Part shown: one piece after another, positions 11,925-23,600 of the stretch
How the letters are laid out: every line of letters begins with the position of its first letter
Position numbering within the stretch: the first letter of the stretch is position 1
From: Phoenix dactylifera
Taxonomy: Eukaryota; Streptophyta; Magnoliopsida; Arecales; Arecaceae
Direction: 5' to 3'
Length of the DNA stretch: 64,000 nucleotides
Assembly (NCBI RefSeq): GCF_009389715.1
Contig: NC_052402.1
Location: forward strand, 18,013,423 to 18,077,422
Notes under the pieces: generated by a model
Told to the model about the DNA's origin: nothing
What the model saw: the letters and a program-made list of their open reading frames with translations, nothing else
Databases searched by the model: none
Made by a program: the position numbers and the translations under genes

Positions 11925-12110
11925 GATCTAATGCTTGCGGCACACGATCGCAAGTATCCCAAAATATAGATCCAGAATGATAGGCTACATAGGAGGCGAC
12001 CCAGTCCGCATCACTGTTCGTCTTCCAAAATCCACTAAGGTCTTTGATGATATATCCTGCCCTGGCCTCACCTTGTCATCAAAGTTAACTTTTAGAATAT
12101 TACAGGAAGG
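11925..12110 (-). pseudogene. Antisense LINE RNase H fragment
   Basis: On the minus strand, from about 12110 down, LKVNFDDKVR is followed after an apparent internal deletion by DADWVASYVAYHSG and RILF. These are the start and end of the LINE-type RNase H domain seen at 8845-9410. Stops and a frame shift make it a remnant. Confidence 0.5.
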
Positions 12111-12187
12111 GGGCATCTAATTCCAATGGAGTAACACTAATCATGGATCAATCACCTATATTTATTCTTTTTTGTTTAAATGCATAA

Positions 12188-12544
12188 TATGAGGATCTGT
12201 GCGGGCGTGTGTTTAGTCCCACATCGGTTATTTGCTGAGTAGATCTTGGATACTTATATAAGATTAAGAAATCCATATAATACCTTCCGATTAGCTATTT
12301 TGGGTGAGGTCCTGAGTTGTTACAAATGATATCAGAGCAAACCCAACTCATAACCTATGTGAACTAGGGGACGCCGCAGCACGGTCCCATTAGGACTGAC
12401 CACGGCCAATAATGATATTTGGCGTGTATTGAGTTCCACCACATTAGTTATTCGCTGAGGAGATCTTGGATAATTATACAGGATCAAGAAATCTAAATAA
12501 TGCCTTTCGACTAGCTATTTTGGATGAGATTTCCGATTATTACA
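12188..12544 (+). mobile_element. TRIM-type miniature LTR element, copy A
   Basis: The left LTR is 12188-12324 and ends TTGTTACA. It is followed by a Met-tRNA primer site with one change, TGATATCAGAGC, at 12327-12338. A non-coding interior of about 90 bp follows, then a second diverged LTR to about 12544. It matches the copies at 33763, 36616 and 54083 in opposite orientation. It is the most diverged copy, with its second LTR truncated at the start, and carries no coding capacity. Confidence 0.7.
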
Positions 12545-13404
12545 CGTACATCGAAGATAAAAATGCTCGGAGGCATATATTAAAAGGCCAAAAATAAATT
12601 ATCAGATTTTTGTAATGATCCATTATGGCATGATGTGATATCCCATACAAGAAACTAATATTAGAGTCATGTTGGGTATGTGAGGTAAATCTAGCCGTTG
12701 CACCTAAAATTCCGTACAAGAATGCGACAATATATTTTGTTAAACTGTGTTGGCCTGGTAACATTGTACAAAGGTGGCAGGATGGCCATGGCGGTCCAAT
12801 ATCCTCCATACCCTTTTTGACCGAGAAAATAGCCTCAGATTACCGTTTCATAATCTCACCCAATCACTCCTCAAAATAGTTTACCGGATGGGTCTGCAAT
12901 TAGTTAAACATGATAAATAAAACTCTAACCTTCTTCGAATTCTTAATCTCTCTTCCCTTTTCTTCCTCGCCCTTCGTCCTCGGCGTTCTCACCATCCCAA
13001 CAAACACGGGTGCAACACTCTCCAAGCGCCGCGTTCGAAGCCACCGAAGAAGAAGAAAGGAGAGAGGGGAAGAAAAAGGAGCCTCTTTTATAGCTCGAGA
13101 AAAGGAATAAAAAGGGCAGAGAGAGATAGAGAAAGGAAGGAAGAAAGAAAGAAAGAAAGAAAACCCTCGTAGAGGAGGAGGGGGGAAGGGGGGGAGGGCT
13201 TCGATGAGCGTAGAACCCAATGCAAGTTCGGGCTTTGATTTCTAAGAGGAAGAGGAGCGGGGAAAGATGGAAGCTAAAGGAAGGTGATGAGAAGTAGAAG
13301 AATAGGGGAAGGAAGGAGGAGAAAAATAACATAGGAAGGGGAAGCTTTTCTTCCATGCCCTTTTCCCTTCAAGATTCAAGAAACGGAAAGAGAGGAAGGA
13401 GAGG
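12545..13404 (+). promoter_or_regulatory. Upstream region and 5' UTR of the sulfotransferase-fold gene
   Basis: This is the region before the ATG at 13405. From about 13040 the + strand is strongly purine-rich (GAAGAAGAAAGGAGAG-type runs, GAAA repeats near 13137-13160), as in many plant 5' UTRs. I could not pick out a convincing TATA box or transcription start. The minus-strand frames here are low-complexity and not called. Confidence 0.35.
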
Positions 13405-14685
13405 ATGATGGAGGACTGCTGTTATTTCAATAAGGTAATTCATGTATTTTTTTCTTCCCTTTTGATTTCTTCGTTATATAAGATTAACCTGTTTTTTAGC
13501 TTGTGTTTTACAAAATTTCGTTTTGATCAGAAAATTGGTATCTTTTGGGGATTTTTTGTTTGATTCCGTGAAAAAGATGCATCCTTTTTATGTTTTATTG
13601 GTGAGATTTTTATCTATCTGGTGCTTAATACAATTGTTTACGTTTTTTTGGCTAAAGCTTTGTGTTTTGATCTGGGTGCTCTTTGGTTTGTAACGTATGA
13701 GATTTTTCTTCTTTTCCTTTTAATTTTATTCGTTTTCGTTTACCTGAGAGAGGTTTGGATTGGTCGACTTTTGATTCTAAGATTGAATTCTTTTTATAGC
13801 TCTGTTCTTCCTTGGTTTTGTTCCTATAAAATATCGCTTTTTTAAATTAATGCATTATATTGAATCATCTTTTGTCTCTATTAGCCTCTCAGCCTATGAT
13901 TTCTTTCTGATTTCTGTTGCACAAAGATCCTTTTAGGAAATTCTTCTCTCATAAATTAGTTACTTCCATTGAATCTTTTTGCATTAACCCAAGAATTTCT
14001 AGGGCACTGAGAGAAAACCAAAAAAAAAAAAAATCAAAGGACGCATCACATCTTTCTAAACTAGTTGCATAGCTTACATGGCTGGTTTTCTGCTAACCCT
14101 TCGTATGCAGGATAGTCTCATCATAAAGCCTCCCAAGAAATATCCTCTGGTATTATGGATGGCTGTGTTGGCCTTGGTAATGATCAGTGGCGTTTATATA
14201 TGCGTACTATGTTTAAAACAAAGGGGGATCCCCGCAACCTCCAATGTAATTAAGGTCAGATTTAAAGAACTACAACCCTGTCCTCATCCTGGCATTCCAC
14301 AATCCGAGGTTCCTTATGTGCACTATCCAGAACCCACTACTTATAGTAGGTAATGATGGTTTCTTGGCTATTGATTGATTATCTTCGGTCGGAATCATGT
14401 TTGACAATTTTTGGTGTATGCGACAGGAATGAGTGTGCGTGCACACCAGTTCGGTTCTTTGCAATTTTGTCGATGCAGAGGTCTGGAAGTGGGTGGTTTG
14501 AGACCTTGTTGAATAGCCATGTTAATGTTAGCTCTAATGGTGAGATCTTCTCTGTCAAAGAAAGACGGAATAATATTTCTTCTATCATGCACACATTAGA
14601 TAAAGTTTACAATCTGGACTGGTATAGTAGTGCTTCTAAAAATGAATGCACAGCTGCTGTTGGCTTCAAATGGATGCTTAATCAG
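13405..14685 (+). CDS. Exons 1-3 block of the sulfotransferase-fold gene
   Basis: Exon 1 gives only ten residues from two adjacent ATGs (13405, 13408). Exon 2 gives the basic patch and membrane segment plus the luminal stem. Exon 3 starts at GAATGAG and gives the nucleotide loop up to WMLNQ. Introns 1 (676 bp) and 2 (77 bp) have GT-AG ends. Exon 3 ends at 14685 before GTAAAA. Confidence 0.85.
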
Positions 14686-17600
14686 GTAAAACCATATATG
14701 CTGCACATTATTTTTTTTCCTTAAATTATGAATCCTTTAAGAATATGTTACATGAATTCAGCTGAACTTTATCATGTAGTAAGATTGCAAAATGCTATAC
14801 TCTTCTCCTTCCGTACAAACATTGAGGTCTTCTATTGGAGCTGGGGAGCTGACCTATACTAAATTAATTTGCTCTCTCTCTCTCTCTCTCTAGTTTAAAA
14901 TTTTATGGTACTGCAGTCTTCTATGTTGCTATCCATGTCAGCTTTTTGATCTCTGGGAATTCAGGTTTTTTGGACAGGCAAGCTGTTTCCTTGTTCCTAA
15001 AATTAGGAGCATATATGTTTATTACACTGCTTTTTCTTGCTCATTTTTTCTGAAGCCTAACTGTGACCTTATTTTTTTTAGGCAAAGAGTGAATCTGTTT
15101 GGCTTTAAACCATCTAGACTTCAAAACAATAGAATTTGTTAGGAAAAGAAAAAAAAAATAGACTTTGCAAAATCTTATGGTGTGGAGGGTTGGGCTTCTA
15201 ATGATATTCTCAGAAACTAAGACTTTTAAGAACCTTTAAGAAGTGGAAGCTTTATGTTATTGGGTAATCTGAATTGCTGGGAATTGTTAAAGACTTTTTG
15301 ACATAACTATCTGGGATCAGATTGTATGCAAGTTCTCTCGAGTGTGGAGTAATGCAAACTAAAGTCCCAGCTCAGGTTTGAAATTTTATTCAGGAAGTGG
15401 CTATTTGGAAATAAAACCAAAGTGAAGTATCTAAACAAGAAGGATATAAATGACAATTGTTATTAAAATGCAACTTTAAGATATATAATAAATAGGTTGG
15501 AAAAATTAGTAGCTGATGGTTGCAATAGAAGAAAAATAGAGAAGCTTGTAGCTGCATCATGGAGAATATAAAAATGCTATTAATTGGAGATAATGTGTCT
15601 AGCCAAATTTTCAATTAATTAAAATTGGGATATAACATACGATGCAAATAGATTTCTTAAAGTTTGCAAGGATGAGGTTTGGAAAAAGGAAGTAATGCGT
15701 TGACTATACAATAGTCATGGTTTTGTACTTGTTCGTCAAATAGTATGCTAAATCAGTATACAAAAGAGATTTCACTTCTTGCAAATTATCTTAGCCAATA
15801 AGTTGAGCATTTTTTTTTTAGTTAAAGAGGTATTTTTCTCTTGTCATTTTTTTCTTTAATGGTTGGTAGACAGATCTAAAGGATTTTGCATTCCAGCCAT
15901 ATGAAGGAGTGTGATTTGCTCAACAATAGAGAGGGAGTGAATATTGGGAAAATCAAATATATTCTATATCATGGTTGTATGCATTACAATACTGGGTGCA
16001 TTTTACCAGTAAATCCCTATTTTGTTTCTCTTGGGGAGGTATTGAACTAGAGATGCATCAGCATCTTTGAGTTCCATAGTGAGAGGGACCTAGTCAAGTA
16101 GTAAATGCATGATTATCCTTTAGTTTGCCAAAGTTACAACTCACAGATACTAGTGACCCTTGTTGGGGTGATCATGGTAATTGATCTAATTGAGGGGTTT
16201 GCCAGGTGGACTGGATGCAACAAGAAGAAACCTGAAAGTTTTAAACTTGATCTTCTTTTGTGCATGGAGACGCACATTCCTGGAATAAAGTTATGGTGAA
16301 CTGAGACTGAAGCGCTGTAACTTGGAAGAATATTAACTCTTTGTAGTCAGTGAAAATTGTGCTAAGTAATGCAAAACCTTTCTCAATTTTGATAATGCTT
16401 CACTCACTAAGATGCCATTAGCGATTGTTGATTGTCTACAGAAACGTCACAAAATACTCTTTTCTGGAGAGAGGAGCACCTGTATAAGACAATGGGAAGC
16501 TTGAAATTAAGAAATTTGACTTCCTAGTTAGGGAAATATTGATGACTATATGGAGGAGGAGAGTGAAAGGTTCAAAAAGGTTTAGGAAATCGGAAATGAA
16601 TGTGTGTAGTGTCCAACTTTGGGAGGATATCTCGGGTTGGCCTGAACCTGTATGGACATTTTCTTCTAACTTGTATTTCATAACTATGAATCTGAGGTGT
16701 GTCGTATTCTCTCGCTGTTCTTTGGTGTATGGCCTTCCAATGAATATTTCAGGAAAAAAATTAACGGTTTGGTTCCATAATTGGGAGGCAGAGACAATGA
16801 TAGAGAGGAGAGGAGGATTTGGTGTTTTTATTTAAAAGAGGTGTTTTTTTTTTAGGTTTAAGCCAGTTTGACATGTTCCCTACCTATGTAGCCTAGTGTT
16901 AGGATATGGAATGTCATAGGAATGATTCCTATCCTTAGCTACCAATTTTTTGACGACTTTCTATTGATCTACAACAGTTAGTGCAAAATCATGGCGCTTA
17001 TCTTGCCCACTGATGTTCTCTCTGTCATTCCTTTGTTATACTAGATCATTCTTTGTTGTTATGGCATTAGAATTTTAACTTTAACTGTTCATGGTGTTAT
17101 TTGTACATATGGTGTCCATGTTACAGTATGTTCAGATTTGGTTATCCGTATCTAGTCAAGCATTGATTCTCATGGTGCTGCTTGCTGCTGTTATTTGGAC
17201 TAGTCAGAAGGAACTGAACTATAACAGTTTTGTATAAAGTATAAACAAAGATTGATGTTCTTCCTCTTCTGTAATATTAAACTTCGTGAGCTATAGAAAT
17301 AGAATGCTACCACTATGAAAAGGTTTCTGACTGACATGCTTGAAAAGTTTGAACATTTCTTTTACAATAGAAATATTGGATCATTGGAGTGTTCGGAGAT
17401 TAGTTATTGCTTGCCACTATTGGAGTTTTAATGTTTTAATGTTTATTGGACTATTTTAATGTTTGTTAGAAATAATGACTGACTTGCTGTCTTTATTGGA
17501 CTATTTTAATGTTTTGGCAGTTCTGGCCTTCTGGGTTTATTATGTATTATGCTGTTTATTTTATGGTGATCTGCATTTTTGAGCTTGCTATTTCTTTAAT

Positions 17601-20600
17601 ATGTGATGCAATTTGACTACTCAAGTTCTCTTTGCAATGCCCTATTGGCTGCTGAACATTGTTAGGATAAGTTAGTAACGTTAAGTGGGCAGTTTGTGAT
17701 GATTATAAAAAATAGTGTTTCTTAAAAGATGAGAGTACTATATATAGAAATCAAAGAAGTTGCGCAAGAATAATTAGAGACAAATCAATTAGTAGCAAGG
17801 TTTTAAATCCTGTGGGATGAGGGTGTCTCGATTTCTCCATTGAATGGGATGCAGGTGCCTGACAGCAATCCCGATCGAGAGTCCCATCGGTACCCTTCGT
17901 CTCTCTCCCCTTCTTCTTTCCTTTCGTTTTCTTTCTTTTAATTGCTTTTTTTTTTTTTTCTCTTTCTTTCTTTTTCTTCTTTCTTTCTTTCTGTCCTTCC
18001 TTCGCCCTTTTTCCTTACCTTCCATTCTTTCCTTTTTCTTCTTCTTTTTTTCCTTATCTCTTCCTTTGCTTCTTCCTTTCTTTCTTTTCTTCTTCTTTCT
18101 CTTTCCTTTCTTCCTTCTTTCTTTCCTTTCATTCTTTTTCTTCTCCCTTCCTTTCTTTTTTTCCTTTCACTTTTCCTTTTCTTTATCATTCCTCCCTTTT
18201 TTTTCCTTTTTCTTCTTCTTTCTCCCCATGCATAAGTTTCAAATTCTTAACGTCATCTCGGTCCTATTTTCTCATAGGAATAGGACGGGACACCACCCAT
18301 CTCGCTGTGATTCAAAACCTTGATTAGTAGTGTAGATGATATATGAGTGGTGAAAGGTGGTGATACTAGTAAAAGATATCCATGAACTAGATCATGAGAA
18401 TGCTAATAGAAATAGAAATAGATTTTTGAAGAATTCCATTTAGTCATGTTGCTTTTATACTTTCATTACATTGATTGGGGTTGAGAACAAAGAAAAAATA
18501 GAATGCTAGTAAAAGATCGATGTTCTTCCTCTTCTGTAATATTAAACTTTGTGAGCTATAGAAATAGAATGCTACCACTATGAAAAGGTTTCTGACTGAC
18601 ATGCTTGAAAAGTTTGAACATTTCTTTTACAATAGAAATATTGGATCATTGGAGTGTTCGGAGATTAGTTATTGCTTGCCACTATTGGAGTTTTAATGTT
18701 TTAATGTTTATTGGACTATTTTAATGTTTGTTAGAAATAATGACTGACTTGCTGTCTTTATTGGACTATTTTAATGTTTTGGCAGTTCTGGCCTTCTGGG
18801 TTTATTATGTATTATGCTGTTTATTTTATGGTGATATGCATTTTTGAGCTTGCTATTTCTTTAATATGTGATGCAATTTGACTACTCAAGTTCTCTTTGC
18901 AATGCCCTATTGGCTGCTGAACATTGTTAGGATAAGTTAGTAACGTTAAGTGTGCAGTTTGTGATGATTATAAAAAATAGTGTTTCTTAAAAGATGAGAG
19001 TACTATATATAGAAATCAAAGAAGTTGTGCAAGAATAATTAGGTCAATTTCGGGGTACTTAGCCGACACCCTTGTCAGGCCTTCCTCGAAGCCTAAGATA
19101 AAGGAGTCGGACCCCGCGTCCGACATGTCACGGACGAACTCGTCAGACTGACGATAGGCCTGTACCGCCTCCGACATATCACGGGTGAACTCGGCGGACT
19201 GACGATAAGCCTGTACCGCCTGACGCCCGATTTCCGCACTCTTCTCGGCCAGCGCCGCCTCTGCCCGCTCCATAATCTGAGCTTTCGCCTCCAAGACCTT
19301 CGCCACAATCCGGTCGTCCGCCTCGGAGGAGACCCTCAGCAGATCAGCCTGAGCCTCCTTGTGCTTCGCCTCGGCAGCAATGCGAGCAGCCTCAGCCTCC
19401 TCCAGGCGCGAATGAAGCTCCTGGTCGCTCGCGCGGGACTTCTCCAAGGCCGACTCCAATTCGCCCAGCTTGGCTTCAAGAGACTGGGTTCGGTTGCGGG
19501 CGTTGTCGGCTGACCGCTGGGCCTTCTCCCACCTCTCCCGGTAGTCGGCAGCCTTCCGGGACTGCTTCTCGGCCCGCTCCTCCGCCTTCTTGATCTCGCC
19601 CTCGAGACCCGAGGCAACCTTGAGTTGCTCCCGGTAGTCGGCAGCCTTCCGGGACTGCTTCTCGGCCCGCTCCTCCGCCTTCTTGATCTCGCCCTCGAGA
19701 CCCGAGGCAACCTTGAGTTGCTCCTGAGCCTCCAACAGTTGCTTCTCGAGGGTGACGAAGCCGAGTGCCCGCTGCCCGCTCTTCGGCCACCTGGAGCCTC
19801 ATCTCGAGGTCCCTGGTCGTCCTCCCCGCCGCAGCCTGACCTCCCTCCTCTACTGCCTTCAGTTGGCTCTCGGCCCTCGCCAGAAGCCTCGCCTGTTCCT
19901 CGTAGCACTCCTCCAGGCGGATCAATGTACTGGGCGAGCTAAGAGATAGGAAAAACGAGGGCGTCAGGCGGGGATCAACAGAGCCTATAAATGATGAAAG
20001 CGACCAAAAGAACACTCACCGATATGAGACAGACGCAGCTGGCAGCCCCAACGTCAGGGACCCTCATCTCCCGGACCTGCCTGCGGTCCTTCTCCAGCAG
20101 CACTGTCTCGATGAGGTTTCGGGCGCCGGCGAAAGTGAAGGCCGACCCCGACTTCTCCCCGGAGTCGGACGGTGGTTCTGCAGCCTTACCCTTACCCATC
20201 GCTTGGGGAAGAGTCATGCTGACCATGCTCGGGGCGGGGACCGCCCCTGGAATTGACAGGGTCCCGCTCAGCCGGGGCCTCGGCGCGTCCCTCCTCGTAT
20301 CATCCGGAGCCGACCGAGTCGAAGGCTGGGCTGGGGACCGATCACGTCCGACCCGTCCATCTCGGGCGCGCCCGGGTGATGCCTCCGGAGAAACGGTAGT
20401 CTCGGCATCGGAGGGCTGATACAGCGTCAACTGCCGGTCCGCGCCCGCGGCGTCCCCCTGATCGGTGGGTCCGGACCCGTCTGTCGGCGTCGGAGTCGCC
20501 TGCCGGCGGGACTTCTTCGCCGGTGGGGCCCCGCTCGGAGGAGCTCGTTTCTTCCTCCGGACTGCTTCCAGTAGGGACGTCCTACCAACAGCCGTTGCCT

Positions 20601-23600
20601 TGTCCGACCGCATGACGTCGTCGATCTCTGCAAAAAGGACGAGGTGGTCGGAGGTTGAGAAACTGAAGGAAAGAACGAGACGAAAGAGGAGAAAAGAGCT
20701 AAAAAAGAAATGGTGGCGGGCTCACGGTCAGCGGGGACCGAGCTCAGACCGACGTTCACCAAGGTATCCTCGGAAATAAGGCGAGCCACCGGGGGGAGCC
20801 GGCCCTCGGCAACCAACCCCTTCAAGACGGCGACGCCATCGAATTCCTCCCTCGACAACCTCGATAGGCCAATCGGGGACTTCATCGGCGTCTCCCAGGT
20901 TGCCCTGATTCTCCAAGAGGGATCTGCGTCAACGAAAAAGAAGCGCCCCTTCCAGCCGTGAATGGAGGTAGGAGCCTCCTTGACGAGGCCGCACCCTCGC
21001 CGCGCCGCAAAGCACCACCACCCTTTGTCCTGGGGGTGGCCGCTCAGGCCGTAGCATTCCCAAAAGACATTCAGGGTGGCGGGAACCTCGTGCATGCGGC
21101 AGAGAACCTGAAAGGCCGTCAGGGCGCGCCATGAGTTCGGCACCAGTTGCGTCGGCGCCACTCTTAAACCCCGAAGCACCTGAACGACTAAGTCCGAGGG
21201 GGGAAAGCGGAACCCGGCCTGAAGAATGCCCTCATTGATGGCAACCTTCCCTGGAGGAGGATGGGACATCCTCTCCTCAGGCCCCGGGAGCGTAACATTG
21301 CAGGCCTCGGGAAGGTGGTATCGAGCCACGAACCTATCTAGGTCTTCGGCGACCAGCTCCGACTTAATGCGGTCTGCTCTCACTTCGTCCATCCCTAATG
21401 GCCAGTGAATCTACGGTCAGGACGGGGTCAAGAAGGGGGAAAGGACCGGAACGACTGGAGTACACTGGTGACAGAATGGGCCTGGAAATAGGGGCGAAGC
21501 CTCCTGGTCGCGGTCAGCAGCGCGAAGGCGATCTTTTCAGCCTTCGTATACCGCGTCTCGGCATCCCGTAGGACCCGGCTGATGTAGTACACAGGCTTCT
21601 GGAGCTTTGCCTCTTCCCGAACCAGTACCGCACTGACTGCGGTTGGGGAGACCGCCAGATAGAGGTAGAGCATCTCCCCTTCTTGCGGCTTGGACAGCAG
21701 GGGAGGAGCGCCGGCGCGAGGAAGATTCTCGAGCACGGTCCATTCTGCCGGGACCTTCCCATCGGAGCTGCGCGGGGTACGAGAGGCGGGCCCGGGCGCG
21801 TTCCCAGACCCCCCAGTCCTCAAGGAACCCGCGCTCCAGTCGGTCCCCCTCTCGGTGCTCCTTGTCTCCCACCCATCGGTCGCGCTCCCTGGACCGGCGG
21901 GTGGACGATCTCCACCGACAACTCCAGGTCCTGAAGGGCCACTCCAAAGATCCCTTCGCCGACTTGGAGATCTCCTCCCAGCCGGCGCTTGCCTCGAGGA
22001 TCCTGCGGACCCCGAATCCGCCGGGGTTTAAAATGCCGGCGATCGAGCCCTATGACGGGGTGGCGGACCCGCGGGATCACGTCGAGAGTTTCAGGACGCT
22101 TATGCTCCTCCACGGAGCATCAGATCCTCTCCTCTGCAAGGCCTTCCCGGCGACCCTCCGTGGCCCGGCAAGGGCGTGGTTCGCCGGCTTGGAGGCTAAC
22201 TCAATCCAGTCCTTCGACCAGTTTACTCGCCTCTTCATCACCCATTTCGCCGTCAGTAGCCGGCGGCGACTGGTCTCCGACTCCCTCTTTGATGTCCGGC
22301 AAAACGAGGGAGAAAGCTTGCGGGATTATCTTACCCGCTTCAACAAGGCTACGCTGGAAGTCCGGAACCTGAGCCAGGAGGTGGCTCTTTCAGCCCTGAA
22401 GCGTGGCTTCCGAAAGGGCAGACTCACCTTCTCCCTGGACAAACGCCTGCCGCGGAGCTTCCCGGAGCTGTTGTCCCGGGCGAACCAGTATGCGGACGCC
22501 GAGGAGGCGGCCGCCCACCGGAGCAAGGAGGCCGCCGAGATCCCTCCAAAGCTCGGGAAGAAAAGGCGAAAAGAGGCACGCCAGAGGAGGAGCCCGACGC
22601 CTCAACGTCGGCGCAGAAGCCTGTCGCCGGCGAGGAACCACGGCGCCCTACGCCCTCGTTCTCCGCCCCGACGTTTCAACCGGTACACTCCTCTCCTGAC
22701 TCCCCGGGCCCAGATCCTCATGGAAATCAAGGGGCGGGAGGACCTCCCGGTCCCGAGACAGATGAAGAAGATTCCTGGGAGGAGGCCCTCTCGGGCGTAC
22801 TGTGAGTACCACCGGGACCACGGCCACGACACCGAAGACTGCTTCCAGCTTCGGGACGAGATCGAGGCTCTCATCCGCCGAGGGCGTCTCGGTCGATATG
22901 TGAACGACCGACGTCCCCCCGCAGACCCGCGTCCGGCCGACCCGGCCCCTCAGGAGCCTCGGGAGCAGAATCGGCCCGTCGCGGGCGTGATCCACACTAT
23001 CACTGGGGGCTGCCCCCGGCCCGAGAGGAACGCAGGGGGCTCGACTGAAGCGTCAGGGGCAGCCGTCGCAAAGAGGCAAAGGGTCGGTAATGTAATCACT
23101 TTTTGTGATGAAGATGTAAAGGGGGTTCAGACCCCCCACGATGACGCCATGGTGATCTCCCTCACTATGGCAAACTATGATGTAAGGCGTGTTCTTGTGG
23201 ATAGTGGAAGCTCAGCTGATATTTTGTTTTACGAGGCCTTCCAAAAGATGAGCTTGTCCAGACAATTGTTGCACAAAACATCCACCCCCCTCATAGGATT
23301 CACTGGTGACGCTATCTCGGCCGAAGGTGTCGTTGAGCTGCCTGTGACTGCGGGCGTTGCACCCGCAGAAGCCACGGTGCGGCTCGGGTTCTTGATCGTC
23401 CGTGTTCCCTCGGCCTACAACGCTATCCTCGGACGACCCGGACTGAACGCCCTTCGCGCGGTGGTCTCTACGTACCACTTGCTCATGCGGTTCCCCACGG
23501 CGGTCGGGATTGGAGAGGTCCGAGGTGACCAACCGACCGCAAGGCAATGTTTCCTAGCAACTCTCAAAGGGAAGAAGCCCGTAGAAGCCTTAAGCGTCGA

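Larger units (their letters stand above)
16075..18511 (+). repeat. Segmental duplication, copy A, left arm
   Basis: From CATAGTGAGAGGGA at about 16075 the sequence aligns collinearly with 52215-53890, direct orientation, about 36 kb apart. It includes the hAT-like MITE at 17796. A 17218-17790 stretch is missing from the other copy. The arm resumes at 33716, after the retroelement. Confidence 0.85.

Noticed and set aside
12943..13356. Minus-strand F/S/L-rich frame before the first gene
   Set aside because: Reverse complement of the purine-rich 5' UTR; low complexity only.
17844..18323. 159-codon F/S/L-rich frame in intron 3
   Set aside because: Produced by the pyrimidine tract of a MITE; the counterpart at 53194-53724 differs in frame and length.
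19752..20419. Plus-strand frames opposite the antisense gene
   Set aside because: Shadows of the coiled-coil and linker exons on the minus strand.
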